From: UBA6054 sp963975575
GTDB taxonomy: Bacteria > Planctomycetota > Phycisphaerae > Phycisphaerales > UBA1924
Assembly (NCBI GenBank): GCA_963975575.1
Contig: CAXBHL010000001.1
Coordinates: 1,178,001-1,242,000 of the forward strand
Length of the DNA: 64,000 nt
Direction: 5' to 3'
Shown here: positions 53,514-63,778 of the stretch, one piece after another
Layout of the letters: each line of letters opens with the position of its first letter
How positions within the stretch are numbered: position 1 is the stretch's first letter
Program-made: the position numbers and the translations under genes
Notes under the pieces: generated by a model
Told to the model about the DNA's origin: nothing
Databases searched by the model: none
Seen by the model: only the letters and a program-made list of their open reading frames with translations

Positions 53514-54973
53514 ACAGCATCCAGCGGGCGATCGCGATCGCCCTTGCATCAACCTTGCCGTGGGCGTTGGTCGCTTGCGACAGCGGCACGAACACGAAGA
53601 TGGACGAACACGCGGAGGGCGACGGGCACGATCACGGTCAAGAGGAAGCCCCGACCGATCCGAATCGCGTCGCGATCCCAGCCGCCGTGCGATCGAATCT
53701 TGGGATTAGCTTCGTGCAGGTTGAACGCCGCAGGGTGGAGCGGACGCTCCGCGTGCCGGGGCGGTTCGAGTACCTGCCCACAGCACGTCGCGAGTACCGC
53801 ACCGCCATCCCTGGCCGAGTAGAACTGCTGGTCGAACAGTTCGATCGGGTTGATGCCGGTCAGCCGCTCTATCGCTTGGATTCGCCGTCGTGGCGCGAGA
53901 TGCAGCAGCAGCTCGCCGACGCCACGGCGCAGATCGAGCGATTCGAGGCAAGGCTAAACACTTTCGGGCCGCTGCTTGCTGCGCACCAGCAGCACGAGGA
54001 CAGCCTGCACGAGAGCGTGGCGGTCTGGAACGAGCGGGTCGAGCAGTTGCAATCGGTCCGCGAGGCCGGCGGCGGCCGGGTCGACGAATTCGCCCAGTCC
54101 CGTGCTTCCTTGGCGAGCACCCAGGCCGAGCTCGCAAACGTACTTGAAAAAAAGGCGGAACTGGACGCCGAGCGTCAGCAGACGCACGCCGATCTGCGAG
54201 CCGCCCGTGCAAGAGTTGAGTACCTGCTCGATGCAGCCTCGGCCATCGTGTCGCGATCCCGCAGCGAACTCTCGGTGGTCATCGAGACCGACCACGGACC
54301 AGAACCAGCGTGGGCAAACATCACCGGGATCGAGGTTCCGGCATCCGAGGCCGGCGTTGTCGAGATGCTCGGGCTTACCAACGGCTCGTGGGCCGACGAG
54401 AAAACGCCTGTTGTGACGGTCGTGCAGCCGGACCGGCTCAGGTTTCGAGCATCGGGGTTGCAGAGCGACCTGGGCGTGCTGCGCGACGGGCTTGTCGCCC
54501 GCATAGTGCCCCCGACGCCAACTTCTGTCGGCCGTGCCGTACCGCTGACGGACACGATGGCTGGCACAATCACCCTCGGGCTTGCCGGCGACCCGAACGA
54601 CCGCACAGTCGACGTGTTCATCGTGCCAGATGAACTGCGGCCGTGGGCCCGCCCGGGCGTCTCGGCACAGCTTGAGATCGTCACCGATTCAACGGTGTCT
54701 CCCGAACTCGCCATCCCGCTTGCCGCGGTCCAGCGTGACGGCCTGACGCCGGTGATCTTCCGACGCGACCCCAGCAACCCGAACGAGGCCATCCGCATGG
54801 AAGCCGACCTCGGCAAGGACGACGGTCGCTGGGTCGCGCTGCTGAGCGGCGTGCGTGACGGCGACGAGGTTGTACTGGATGGCGCGTTCCAGCTCATGCT
54901 CGCCACGAGCGGTTCGATCCAGAAGGGTGGACACTTCCATTCGGATGGCACCTTCCACGAAGGGGAGGACTAA
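53510..54973 (+). CDS. RND adaptor lipoprotein of the third pump
   Basis: 487 residues from ATG 53510. Lipobox LPWALVACDSG, a short His/Asp/Glu stretch (HAEGDGHDHGQEEAPTD), a beta-barrel/lipoyl adaptor with a long helical hairpin (residues 140-275) and a membrane-proximal end (LGKDDGRWVALLSGVRDGDEVVLDGAF). It links the third RND pump to its channel. Metal specificity not clear. Confidence 0.9.
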   Translation: MNSIQRAIAIALASTLPWALVACDSGTNTKMDEHAEGDGHDHGQEEAPTDPNRVAIPAAVRSNLGISFVQVERRRVERTLRVPGRFEYLPTARREYRTAIPGRVELLVEQFDRVDAGQPLYRLDSPSWREMQQQLADATAQIERFEARLNTFGPLLAAHQQHEDSLHESVAVWNERVEQLQSVREAGGGRVDEFAQSRASLASTQAELANVLEKKAELDAERQQTHADLRAARARVEYLLDAASAIVSRSRSELSVVIETDHGPEPAWANITGIEVPASEAGVVEMLGLTNGSWADEKTPVVTVVQPDRLRFRASGLQSDLGVLRDGLVARIVPPTPTSVGRAVPLTDTMAGTITLGLAGDPNDRTVDVFIVPDELRPWARPGVSAQLEIVTDSTVSPELAIPLAAVQRDGLTPVIFRRDPSNPNEAIRMEADLGKDDGRWVALLSGVRDGDEVVLDGAFQLMLATSGSIQKGGHFHSDGTFHEGED

Positions 54974-54976
54974 GCC

Positions 54977-57900
54977 ATGCTGAAAGCCGTCATCCGATTC
55001 TCTCTCCGATACTCAACACTTGTACTGATCGCGGCCGTCATGGTCGTTGGCTACGCCGGCTACCGCTTGCCGCGCATGAGCGTGGATGTCTTCCCCGAGC
55101 TCAACGCCCCGACCGTGACCATCATGGCCGAGGCCGGCGGGCTCGCCGCCGACGAGGTCGAGCAGTACGTCACCTTTCCGATCGAGACCGCCGTCAACGG
55201 CATGACCGGCGTGCGCCGTGTCAGAAGCGCGAGCGCGATCGGTCTTGGCATCGTCTGGGTCGATCTCGAATGGGGTTCTGATCTGTTCGACGCCCGGCAG
55301 CTCGTGGCCGAGCGCCTCGTCACCGCCCGTGAGAACCTCCCCGACGAGGTCGAACCTTTCATCACGCCGATCACGTCCATCGCCGGCGAGATCATGCTGA
55401 TCTCGCTCTCGTCGCCCGACGAGTCGGTCAGCCCGATGCAGATGCGCTCGTTCGGCGAGTTCGAGCTGCGCACCAAGATCCTCGCTGTGCCTGGGGTTGC
55501 ACAGGTCGTTGCGATCGGTGGCGAACTGCCCGAGTATCAGGTCAATGTCGATCAGGAACGCCTGCGGCTGTACGACCTGACGATCACTGATGTGGTCGAG
55601 GCCGCGGGCGGCGCGCACAGCACCGCCAGCGGCGGGTACCTCGTCAACGTTGACAGCTTCGAGATCCCCATCCGCCAGCAGAGCCGGGTCACGCGACCGG
55701 AGGACATCGCCAGCACCATCATCAAGTACCACGAGGGCGTCGCGGTCACGATCGGGCAGGTCGCCGATGTGCGGCTCGGCTCGGCCCTCAAGCGGGGCAC
55801 GGCGTCGGAAGGCGGCACTCCCGCCGTGGTGCTCTCGATCCAGAAATCGCCCGGCACCAACACGCTCGCCCTTACCGACAGCCTCGACGCCCTCTTCGAT
55901 CAGATCGAGCCGACGCTGCCCGCGGGCGTAGAACTCAACCGGGATGTTGTCCGCCAGTCGCACTTCATCGATCGCGCCGTCCACAACGTCACCAAGGTGC
56001 TCGGCGAGGCGATCATCATCGTCCTCCTCGTGCTCGTGCTGTTCCTGATGAATCTTCGGACCACGCTGATCACGCTCACCGCGATCCCGATCTCGCTGGC
56101 CGTGGGCTTGCTGATGATGGATGCGTTGAATCTGGGTTTGAACGTCATGACCCTCGGCGGCCTGACAGTAGCGATCGGCGTGCTCGTGGATGACGCGATC
56201 ATCGACGTAGAAAATGTGTTTCGCCGGCTCAAGCAGAACCGGGCACAGCCTGAATCAGAGCAACGCCCGTTCACAGAGGTGATCTTCGACGCGAGCAACG
56301 AGATCCGACCGGCGATGGTGTTCGCGACCGTCATCATTGTGATGGTGTTCGTGCCGCTGCTCTTTCTGCAGGGTCTGGAAGGTCGGTTCTTCCAGCCGCT
56401 GGCGCTCACCTACATGATCTCGATTCTCGCTTCGCTAGCGGTGGCGCTCACGGTCGTCCCGGCGATGTGCCGGTTCCTGCTCAAGGGCCGCCTCGGTGGC
56501 AAGCATGGCGAGCAGGATGGTTTCCTTGTGCGACTGCTCAAGCGGGCGTATGAGCCCGCACTCCGCGCCGCCATTCGGCTGCGTTTGTGGGTGCTTGGGG
56601 CCGCTGGACTCGTGACAGCCGCGGCGTTGCTGCTCGCGAGTACGTTCGGTAGTTCGTTCCTTCCCTCGTTCAATGAGGGGACGTTCACCGTCTTCCTGCT
56701 CGCCCCTCCCGGCACGTCGATCGTCGAGAGCGATCGTCTCGCCACCGAGGTCGAGAAGCAGCTCGTCGAGATCGAGGGTGTGCGGTCGGTCTCGCGCCGC
56801 ACGGGCCGGGCCGAGCGTGACGAGCACGCCGAGCCGGTCAGCAACTCGGAGATCGAGGTCACCGTCGATGCTGGCAGCGACCGCTTCGAGGTCCGCGAGG
56901 ACATCGACCGCATCCTCGGATCGGTCCCGGGCATCACCACTATGGTCGGCCAGCCCATCGAACACCGGCTCAGCCATGTCCTGTCCGGCACGCCCGCGGC
57001 GATCGCGATCAACGTCTTCGGTGAGAACCTCACCGAGCTGCGTCGCGTGGCCAAAGAGATCGAAGGCGAACTACAGAGCCTCCCCGGTGCGCGCGATGTG
57101 AACGCCAACCGCGAGGTCATGATCACCTCGCTCCCGATCCGCTACCGCCACGCCGAACTCGCGGCCGCTGGGCTCAGTCCCGCCGATGCTGCCGAGCAGG
57201 TCCGTGAAGCCATCTACGGCGAGGTTGTCGACACGGTGAACCAGGGCGTGCGCCAGTACGACCTCGTCGTCCGGCTTGCGCCCGAGGAGCGGGAGTCGAT
57301 CGCACAGGTGCGTGACCTGCTGCTCCGAGGCCGCGGCGGCGCAACCGTCCGGCTCAGCGATGTTGCCGATATCGGCCCCGAGCGTTCCAGCAATCTCATT
57401 ACACGCGAGAACGCGCAGCGGAAGGCCGTTGTGTCACTCAACGTCGCCGAGGGATCCAACCTCGGCGACTTGGTCGCACAGGTTCAGGAACGTGTCGATC
57501 CGATCGTGCAGAGCGCTGGCATGACCGTGTCCTACGGCGGGCAGTTCGAGGCCCAGCAGTCCGCGTCGCGCACGATCCTTGTCGCGGGCGTGGCCGTCGC
57601 GCTCATCATGCTCATGCTACTCCAGATTTCGACCGGCTCGATGCGTGCGGCGGTTCTCGTCATGCTCAACATGCCGCTCGCGCTCATCGGCGGCATCGCC
57701 GCGATCTACCTCACCGAGGGCGGCGGGCCGATCGCCAACACACTGGCCCTCGTCGGCATCGGCGGCCCCTACATCCCGCCGGTGATCTCCATCGCGAGTT
57801 TGGTCGGGTTCATCACGCTCTTTGGCATCGCCGTCCGCAACGGCATCCTGCTGATCAACCACTACAACCATCTCATGGAGGCCGAAGGGGTGCCGATGGG

Positions 57901-58216
57901 CGAGGCGATCGTCCAAGGGTCGATGGAGCGGCTTGTGCCGATCCTCATGACCGCGATCTCGGCCGCTCTCGGCCTCGTCCCTCTGGCCCTCGCGGCCGGC
58001 GAGCCCGGCAGCGAGCTGCTCGCCCCGCTCGCGATCGTCACACTCGGCGGTCTGCTGACCTCCACATTCCTGAACCTCATCGTTGTCCCCGCTGGCTACT
58101 CGCTGGTGTTCGGACACAAGCTCGAACCGCGGCAACGTTCGTCGCGGTCATTCATGACACGGATCGCCGGTGCACTCCGCCCGGCAAAAGCCACGGTCAA
58201 CACCAAGGAGAACTGA
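54977..58216 (+). CDS. Heavy-metal RND efflux pump, third copy
   Basis: 1079 residues. RND layout with DVFPELNAPTVTIMAEAGGLAADEVEQ, GVLVDDAIIDVENVFRRLKQ as the proton-relay helix (not the CusA MVDAAIV nor the CzcA DFGxxVDG form), and ASLVGFITLFGIAVRNGILLINH. Its substrate is therefore uncertain; neighbours (His-rich lipoprotein, CDF transporter) suggest Zn or Co. Follows its adaptor by three bases. Confidence 0.92.
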   Translation: MLKAVIRFSLRYSTLVLIAAVMVVGYAGYRLPRMSVDVFPELNAPTVTIMAEAGGLAADEVEQYVTFPIETAVNGMTGVRRVRSASAIGLGIVWVDLEWGSDLFDARQLVAERLVTARENLPDEVEPFITPITSIAGEIMLISLSSPDESVSPMQMRSFGEFELRTKILAVPGVAQVVAIGGELPEYQVNVDQERLRLYDLTITDVVEAAGGAHSTASGGYLVNVDSFEIPIRQQSRVTRPEDIASTIIKYHEGVAVTIGQVADVRLGSALKRGTASEGGTPAVVLSIQKSPGTNTLALTDSLDALFDQIEPTLPAGVELNRDVVRQSHFIDRAVHNVTKVLGEAIIIVLLVLVLFLMNLRTTLITLTAIPISLAVGLLMMDALNLGLNVMTLGGLTVAIGVLVDDAIIDVENVFRRLKQNRAQPESEQRPFTEVIFDASNEIRPAMVFATVIIVMVFVPLLFLQGLEGRFFQPLALTYMISILASLAVALTVVPAMCRFLLKGRLGGKHGEQDGFLVRLLKRAYEPALRAAIRLRLWVLGAAGLVTAAALLLASTFGSSFLPSFNEGTFTVFLLAPPGTSIVESDRLATEVEKQLVEIEGVRSVSRRTGRAERDEHAEPVSNSEIEVTVDAGSDRFEVREDIDRILGSVPGITTMVGQPIEHRLSHVLSGTPAAIAINVFGENLTELRRVAKEIEGELQSLPGARDVNANREVMITSLPIRYRHAELAAAGLSPADAAEQVREAIYGEVVDTVNQGVRQYDLVVRLAPEERESIAQVRDLLLRGRGGATVRLSDVADIGPERSSNLITRENAQRKAVVSLNVAEGSNLGDLVAQVQERVDPIVQSAGMTVSYGGQFEAQQSASRTILVAGVAVALIMLMLLQISTGSMRAAVLVMLNMPLALIGGIAAIYLTEGGGPIANTLALVGIGGPYIPPVISIASLVGFITLFGIAVRNGILLINHYNHLMEAEGVPMGEAIVQGSMERLVPILMTAISAALGLVPLALAAGEPGSELLAPLAIVTLGGLLTSTFLNLIVVPAGYSLVFGHKLEPRQRSSRSFMTRIAGALRPAKATVNTKEN

Positions 58217-58217
58217 C

Positions 58218-58751
58218 ATGACCGATCTGACCAAGCTGTTCCTCGTCTCGCTCGCCGCCGCATCGCTGACGCTGTCCGGGTGCGGAAACGAGTCCGGCTC
58301 GTCCAACGCCGCTGGCCAGTCCGAACATAGCGATCATGACGGCCATGACCACGATGCCGAGGGTCATGAAGATCATGACCACGATGCTGAAGGACATGAG
58401 GATCACGATCACGGCGATGATGACCACGGCGATCACGGCGCTGAGCGCGACCTCGGCTCGGTAACCATCGCCGGCACCACATACCGCGTTTCCATGGGGG
58501 GCGAGATCGAGCCGTCCGCAACCGTTCACCTCGACATCGAGCGCACCGACGGCCCCGAGCCTGCCGCGATCCGCGTCTGGATCGGCGACGAGGCGGGCAC
58601 CGGGGCATTGAAGAGCAAGGCGATGGGCAGCAGCGGCGACTACCACGCCGACGCCGAGGCCCCAGCCAATGTGTCGCTCCCGACTTCCCTATGGATCGAA
58701 ATCGAGACCGCCAACGGAACCCGCGAGTCCGGGTCGATCAATATCAACTAA
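58218..58751 (+). CDS. His/Asp-rich metal-binding lipoprotein
   Basis: 177 residues from ATG 58218, one base after the pump stop. Lipobox LTLSGCGNE. Residues 35-75 are repeats of HDHDAEGHED type, a strong divalent-metal sink. The C-terminal part (VTIAGTTYRVSMGGEIEP, AIRVWIGDEAGTG) looks like a small beta domain. It should bind metal on the outer membrane or in the periplasm for the pump. Confidence 0.75.
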   Translation: MTDLTKLFLVSLAAASLTLSGCGNESGSSNAAGQSEHSDHDGHDHDAEGHEDHDHDAEGHEDHDHGDDDHGDHGAERDLGSVTIAGTTYRVSMGGEIEPSATVHLDIERTDGPEPAAIRVWIGDEAGTGALKSKAMGSSGDYHADAEAPANVSLPTSLWIEIETANGTRESGSININ

Positions 58752-58761
58752 AGAGGTACGC

Positions 58762-59664
58762 ATGGGCGGGCACCATCACCATTCGGCCGACACAGGCACC
58801 CGCCGCCTCGCATGGGCGGTCGCGATCAACATGCTGCTGACCGTTGCCCAGGTAGTCGGCGGTCTGCTTTCCGGCAGCCTTGCGTTGATCGCTGACGCGT
58901 TGCACAACTTCAGCGACGCCGCAGGACTCCTCCTCGCCTTGGTCGCACGCCGCATCTCCAAGCGACCTGCCGACGAGCGGCGAACCTTCGGCTACGGCCG
59001 CGCTGAAGTGGTCGGTGGTCTCATCAACCTGACCTCCATCATGGTGATCGCGGGCTACCTACTTATCGAAGCGATCACTCGGACCTTTGATCGTCCAGAC
59101 ATCGACGGCTGGATGGTGGTGATCGTGGCAGGGATCGCTTTGGTCGTGGATGCGGCGACCGCCGTGCTTACCTACTCGATGTCCAAGGACAGCGTAAACC
59201 TCAAGGCGGCGTTTCTGCACAACCTCGCTGACGCGCTCGCCTCGGTTGCCGTGATCGTCACTGGCACGCTCATCATCCTTTTCGACTGGTATTGGACCGA
59301 CATTGTCGCGACGGTTGGTATCTCGGTATACATCGTCTGGATCTCATGGAAGCCCATGAAGCGGTGCATACGGATCCTCATGCAGAGCGTCCCGGAAGGG
59401 TTATCGATTGATGAGATCTGGCAAGTCATCGCAGGTGTCGACGGCGTCGATGCGGTCGCCCATCTTCATGTCTGGCCGATCGACGAGGGCTCCGTCGCCG
59501 CTGAGGTTCGTATCTCGATGGCGGACGACGCCAGCATCATTGACGCACACATCGTGTGTTCTCAGGTGCGGGCCCAACTCCAAGACCGCTTCGGAATCGA
59601 CCATGTGACTGTCGAGATAGTGCCGCCCAGCGTTCTTGCGGATCCACGCCCTGATTCGGGTTGA
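58762..59664 (+). CDS. czcD: CDF-family zinc/cobalt exporter CzcD type
   Basis: 300 residues from ATG 58762, AAGAGG upstream. His N-terminus (GGHHHHSAD), six membrane helices with metal sites LIADALHNFSDA and FLHNLADALASV (HxxxD), then the cytoplasmic ferredoxin-like domain (VAHLHVWPIDEG). It exports Zn/Co from the cytoplasm in exchange for protons. Last full gene of the plus-strand metal series. Confidence 0.93.
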   Translation: MGGHHHHSADTGTRRLAWAVAINMLLTVAQVVGGLLSGSLALIADALHNFSDAAGLLLALVARRISKRPADERRTFGYGRAEVVGGLINLTSIMVIAGYLLIEAITRTFDRPDIDGWMVVIVAGIALVVDAATAVLTYSMSKDSVNLKAAFLHNLADALASVAVIVTGTLIILFDWYWTDIVATVGISVYIVWISWKPMKRCIRILMQSVPEGLSIDEIWQVIAGVDGVDAVAHLHVWPIDEGSVAAEVRISMADDASIIDAHIVCSQVRAQLQDRFGIDHVTVEIVPPSVLADPRPDSG

Positions 59665-59908
59665 GGAGCTCAGCGTGGGCGACCTTGCAGAAGAAACCGG
59701 GATGACCATCCAGGCCGTCTCGAATCAACTACAACGCCTGGCCGAGGTCGGCGTGGTTGGCAAGCGGCGCGACGGGCTTCAAGCTATGTATCGCGTGATC
59801 GATCCCTGCGTGCCGGTGCTCCTCGAACGAGGCTGGTGTCACATCGATGAGTACGACACGGCTGATGATGCCGGGGGATCGATCGGGCTCGCGATACACG
59901 CCCACTGA
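59636..59908 (+). pseudogene. N-terminally truncated ArsR-type repressor
   Basis: 90 codons at most, from TTG 59636. The frame begins inside the ArsR fold (RIHALIRVEELSVGDLAEETGM), lacking the first helices. The HTH (TIQAVSNQLQRLAEVGVVGKRRDG) and the wing are intact, with CVPVLLERGWCHID after it. In-frame stop at 59618, within the CDF gene, prevents a longer form. Probably a remnant of the regulator once serving the metal operon; it might still make a short protein. Confidence 0.6.
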
Positions 59909-60219
59909 TTTCACTGAGTGATGCTAATCAGAGGCACCTATCACGTCATTGATGATCTGACGCCATGCACTTCCAGAGCTAAGACCTGGCCGCGCCATGA
60001 TGGGAGACTCATCAAAGTAATTCGCGTCCTGTTTGCCTCGGAATGAGCAGCGTGAGTTCCGCAATGGCAGTGGGCCTAGAACTGGCCTTGATACGTCAAT
60101 CTGAAGCGGTTCGAATCGCATCGGATGACTTGGGATCGATCGACGCAAGATGCTTATAGACAGACAATTACGCACACTGATCCCATTTGCGGCTCGTGGG
60201 CCGTGCCCAGCCGACACAG
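59909..60219. other. Right-end noncoding region of the element
   Basis: No convincing gene in 311 bases. It holds the arm-site repeat at 60072-60093 and leads to the attR core at 60220. The region matches the left-end region 1455-1609 in role. Confidence 0.55.
60072..60093. repeat. Probable right integrase arm-type sites
   Basis: GGGCCTAGAAC and TGGCCTTGATA form a tandem pair. The block 60073-60092 (GGCCTAGAACTGGCCTTGAT) matches 1530-1549 at 18 of 20 positions. Confidence 0.6.
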
Positions 60220-60237
60220 TCCCCCCCTCTCCGCTTC
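60220..60237. repeat. Right attachment core (attR)
   Basis: Second perfect copy of TCCCCCCCTCTCCGCTTC. The bases before it do not form a tRNA, so this is the displaced end of the original tRNA-Ser site. The native terminator follows within eight bases. Confidence 0.92.
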
Positions 60238-60244
60238 CATGAAG

Positions 60245-60276
60245 AACCGCGTTTCTGATAAAGGAACGCGGTTTTT
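60245..60276. terminator. Original tRNA-Ser terminator (bidirectional with sdaA)
   Basis: AACCGCGTT (60245-60253), an eleven-base loop and AACGCGGTT (60265-60273) followed by TTT. This is the natural tRNA terminator pushed away by the element, and it also lies at the end of the leftward serine dehydratase gene. Confidence 0.85.
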
Positions 60277-60299
60277 CATTCCAGCGTGCTCCACTCCGG

Positions 60300-61730
<1,431 letters not shown>

Positions 61731-61809
61731 CCGGCATCCCTCCGCGGCCTGAAGAGTCTATGGGGCCAGTTCCGGATCGCAAGTTCGAGCGTCGGGTTCG
61801 TTCCGCCGA

Positions 61810-62538
61810 TCAGGCCTGAGCGAGCCCGTCGCGCGGGAGGGTGTCGGCGAGCAGGTCGCCCATGGCGCGTTGTTCAGGGGGCCGCCCGATCAACCCTTGC
61901 CTGATTTCGATCTCCACGCCGGCGTACCGGTCGGCGGGAAAGAGCGTTCGGAGATGGGTCGTCAGGCCGTCATCGGTTCCCAGGTACGGTTCGTTGAACC
62001 GCACCCGCAGGTCGGAGGCCGACCGCTCCAGGTTGGCGCCCCACGCGGTGCAGAGCGAGGCCTCGCTGGGGCGGTCCGGATCGAAGAGCAGGCCGATGTC
62101 CATGTGCCGCGGCTTGTTGTCGAGCACGTCGGTGAACGAGTGAGCCCCGAGGTGCAGGACCCGGTCGCCGCGTTGGACGAACGCGTCGATGGTCGACTCC
62201 ACCGAGCGGCGGTGGGGGACGTAGAAATCGTGGAACACCTCCCGCCGCTGCTCGACCGGCCGATCACGCCCGAACTCACTGAACAGGCCTGGATGGTCGG
62301 GCGATCGGTTGGTCTCGATCAGCAGCCGGGTGACCGCGGTGTGGATCAGCGGCGCGGCCAGCCTGGCCGCGAGGCGCATGCCGTATCCCAAAGACCCGAT
62401 GTCCCATCCCCGGTGCGAGTCGAGCGCACTTGCTCCGTTGACGAACCACCCGGCGTACGGCGCAGGCACTTCGTTGCCGGCGTGCTCGCACGTGACCAGG
62501 ATCGCGGTGTGCCGCCACGCGGGCTGTTCAGGGCTCAC
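61810..62538 (-). CDS. N-formylglutamate amidohydrolase-like protein
   Basis: 242 residues from GTG 62538, overlapping the GCS2-like stop by 11 bases. The upstream frame is Arg/Pro-rich and not family-like. LVTCEHAGNEVPAPY, LDSHRGWDIGSLGYG, LIETNRSPDHPGLFSEF, LGAHSFTDVL, IRQGLI match the family (amide or N-formyl bond hydrolysis with a metal). It forms a set with the carboxylate-amine ligase and ATP-grasp genes. The substrate is probably a small peptide-like product rather than formylglutamate. Confidence 0.88.
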   Translation of the reverse strand: MSPEQPAWRHTAILVTCEHAGNEVPAPYAGWFVNGASALDSHRGWDIGSLGYGMRLAARLAAPLIHTAVTRLLIETNRSPDHPGLFSEFGRDRPVEQRREVFHDFYVPHRRSVESTIDAFVQRGDRVLHLGAHSFTDVLDNKPRHMDIGLLFDPDRPSEASLCTAWGANLERSASDLRVRFNEPYLGTDDGLTTHLRTLFPADRYAGVEIEIRQGLIGRPPEQRAMGDLLADTLPRDGLAQA

Positions 62539-63778
62539 GGAACGCCTCGCCCATCGCCAGGCAATCGCACAGCCGTCCGTAGATCGCCCGGAGGCGTTCG
62601 CGATTCGGGTTCGCTCCGGCCGCACGCCGGATCCGTGTCGAAAGCGTGCCGCCCGCCACCAAGCCCGCGACCGCCGTATCACCCGGACAGAGTTGTTCGG
62701 CGAGCCGGGCCCAGATCTCCCCGGCGCGGCACTGACCACCCCGAAGACCGAAGGCATCGAGCAGGTCTGGGCTGTGGATCATGGCAAACTCCGCCGAGCG
62801 GATCGTGTCCAGGAGCGCGGCGTGCAGGGCTTCTGTGCCCGCCCGCTTCTGGATGGCGTACGCCGACCAGCGTTCTTCCGTCAGCGCCCGGACCGCCGCG
62901 CACACGAGGCGCACGACCGCCAGATCCGCGGCCGGGCATTCCTGGATATCGATCACCCGGATCTCGATCGCGCCCCGGTCGAAGCGGGCGATGCAGCCGC
63001 GAGCGTTGGCGAACTCGTGGCGAAGCACCCCGGCGGGGTCCAGCGGTGCGAGCTGCTCGTACAGCCGGCCCATGATCTCGTCGTTGTACGCCGCGCGTGA
63101 GTACACAGGCTCAGGGATGACCCGCCCGGCCATGAGGGGCACCCTCTTCGAGTTGTTGCGGTACACCTCCAGCCGGTGGTCCGCCAGATCGGACAGTTGG
63201 CCGTCCACCGCGGGCGAGCTGGCCGCCAGCGCCGGGATGAGCGGCAGCACCAGGCGGATCGCGGCGTGCAGTCGCCCGAACTCGTCGTCGTTGCCGAACG
63301 GCAGATTGATGTGCGTGCTCTGCAGGTTGGCCCAGCCGTGGCCCTTGCACCCGAAGATCCGGTCGTACGCCTGATAAATCTCCGTGTTCTCGTGCGGCCA
63401 CAGACGCATCTCGCTGTCCGGGTCCATCCACGGGTGCATGCCGGTGGGCATCAGCCGGCATCCCATCGGCTCGAGCATCGCGTTGATGCGGCCGACGTGA
63501 CTCTGGAACAGGTCGCCGAGGCCGTCGAGCGTGCGAACCGGTCGCGTGGACTTGATCTCCACGATGTGAAGGGCCAGTTCGTTGGACCACGAGACCACGC
63601 CGTCCGGCCCGTCGGGCTCGAAGTCCGAGGTGTCGTGCCCGGCCGCGGCGCGAAAGAGGGCGTCGGCGACGGGTCGCACGTCGAGCGTCCGTCTGTCGAC
63701 GATCATGTACTCGAGTTCAACGCCGTACGCCTCGGAGAGCCCGAGCGGATAGGCGTATCCGGGTCCGGCGGCGGTCAT
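62528..63778 (-). CDS. GCS2-type carboxylate-amine ligase
   Basis: 416 residues from ATG 63778 (overlaps the ATP-grasp stop). GVELEYMIVD near the N-terminus and NSKRVPLMAGRVIPEP inside are typical of the glutamate-cysteine ligase GCS2 family. It joins a carboxyl to an amine using ATP. Exact substrates unknown; middle gene of the three-gene set. Confidence 0.88.
   Translation of the reverse strand: MTAAGPGYAYPLGLSEAYGVELEYMIVDRRTLDVRPVADALFRAAAGHDTSDFEPDGPDGVVSWSNELALHIVEIKSTRPVRTLDGLGDLFQSHVGRINAMLEPMGCRLMPTGMHPWMDPDSEMRLWPHENTEIYQAYDRIFGCKGHGWANLQSTHINLPFGNDDEFGRLHAAIRLVLPLIPALAASSPAVDGQLSDLADHRLEVYRNNSKRVPLMAGRVIPEPVYSRAAYNDEIMGRLYEQLAPLDPAGVLRHEFANARGCIARFDRGAIEIRVIDIQECPAADLAVVRLVCAAVRALTEERWSAYAIQKRAGTEALHAALLDTIRSAEFAMIHSPDLLDAFGLRGGQCRAGEIWARLAEQLCPGDTAVAGLVAGGTLSTRIRRAAGANPNRERLRAIYGRLCDCLAMGEAFREP

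Noticed and set aside
58320..58450. Repeated CATGA/GATCATGACCACGA units resembling iterons
   Set aside because: They encode the His/Asp repeats of the lipoprotein gene in frame.
43614..59908. The two ArsR remnants being halves of one split gene
   Set aside because: Both contain parts of the same helix-turn-helix region, so they overlap rather than complement each other.
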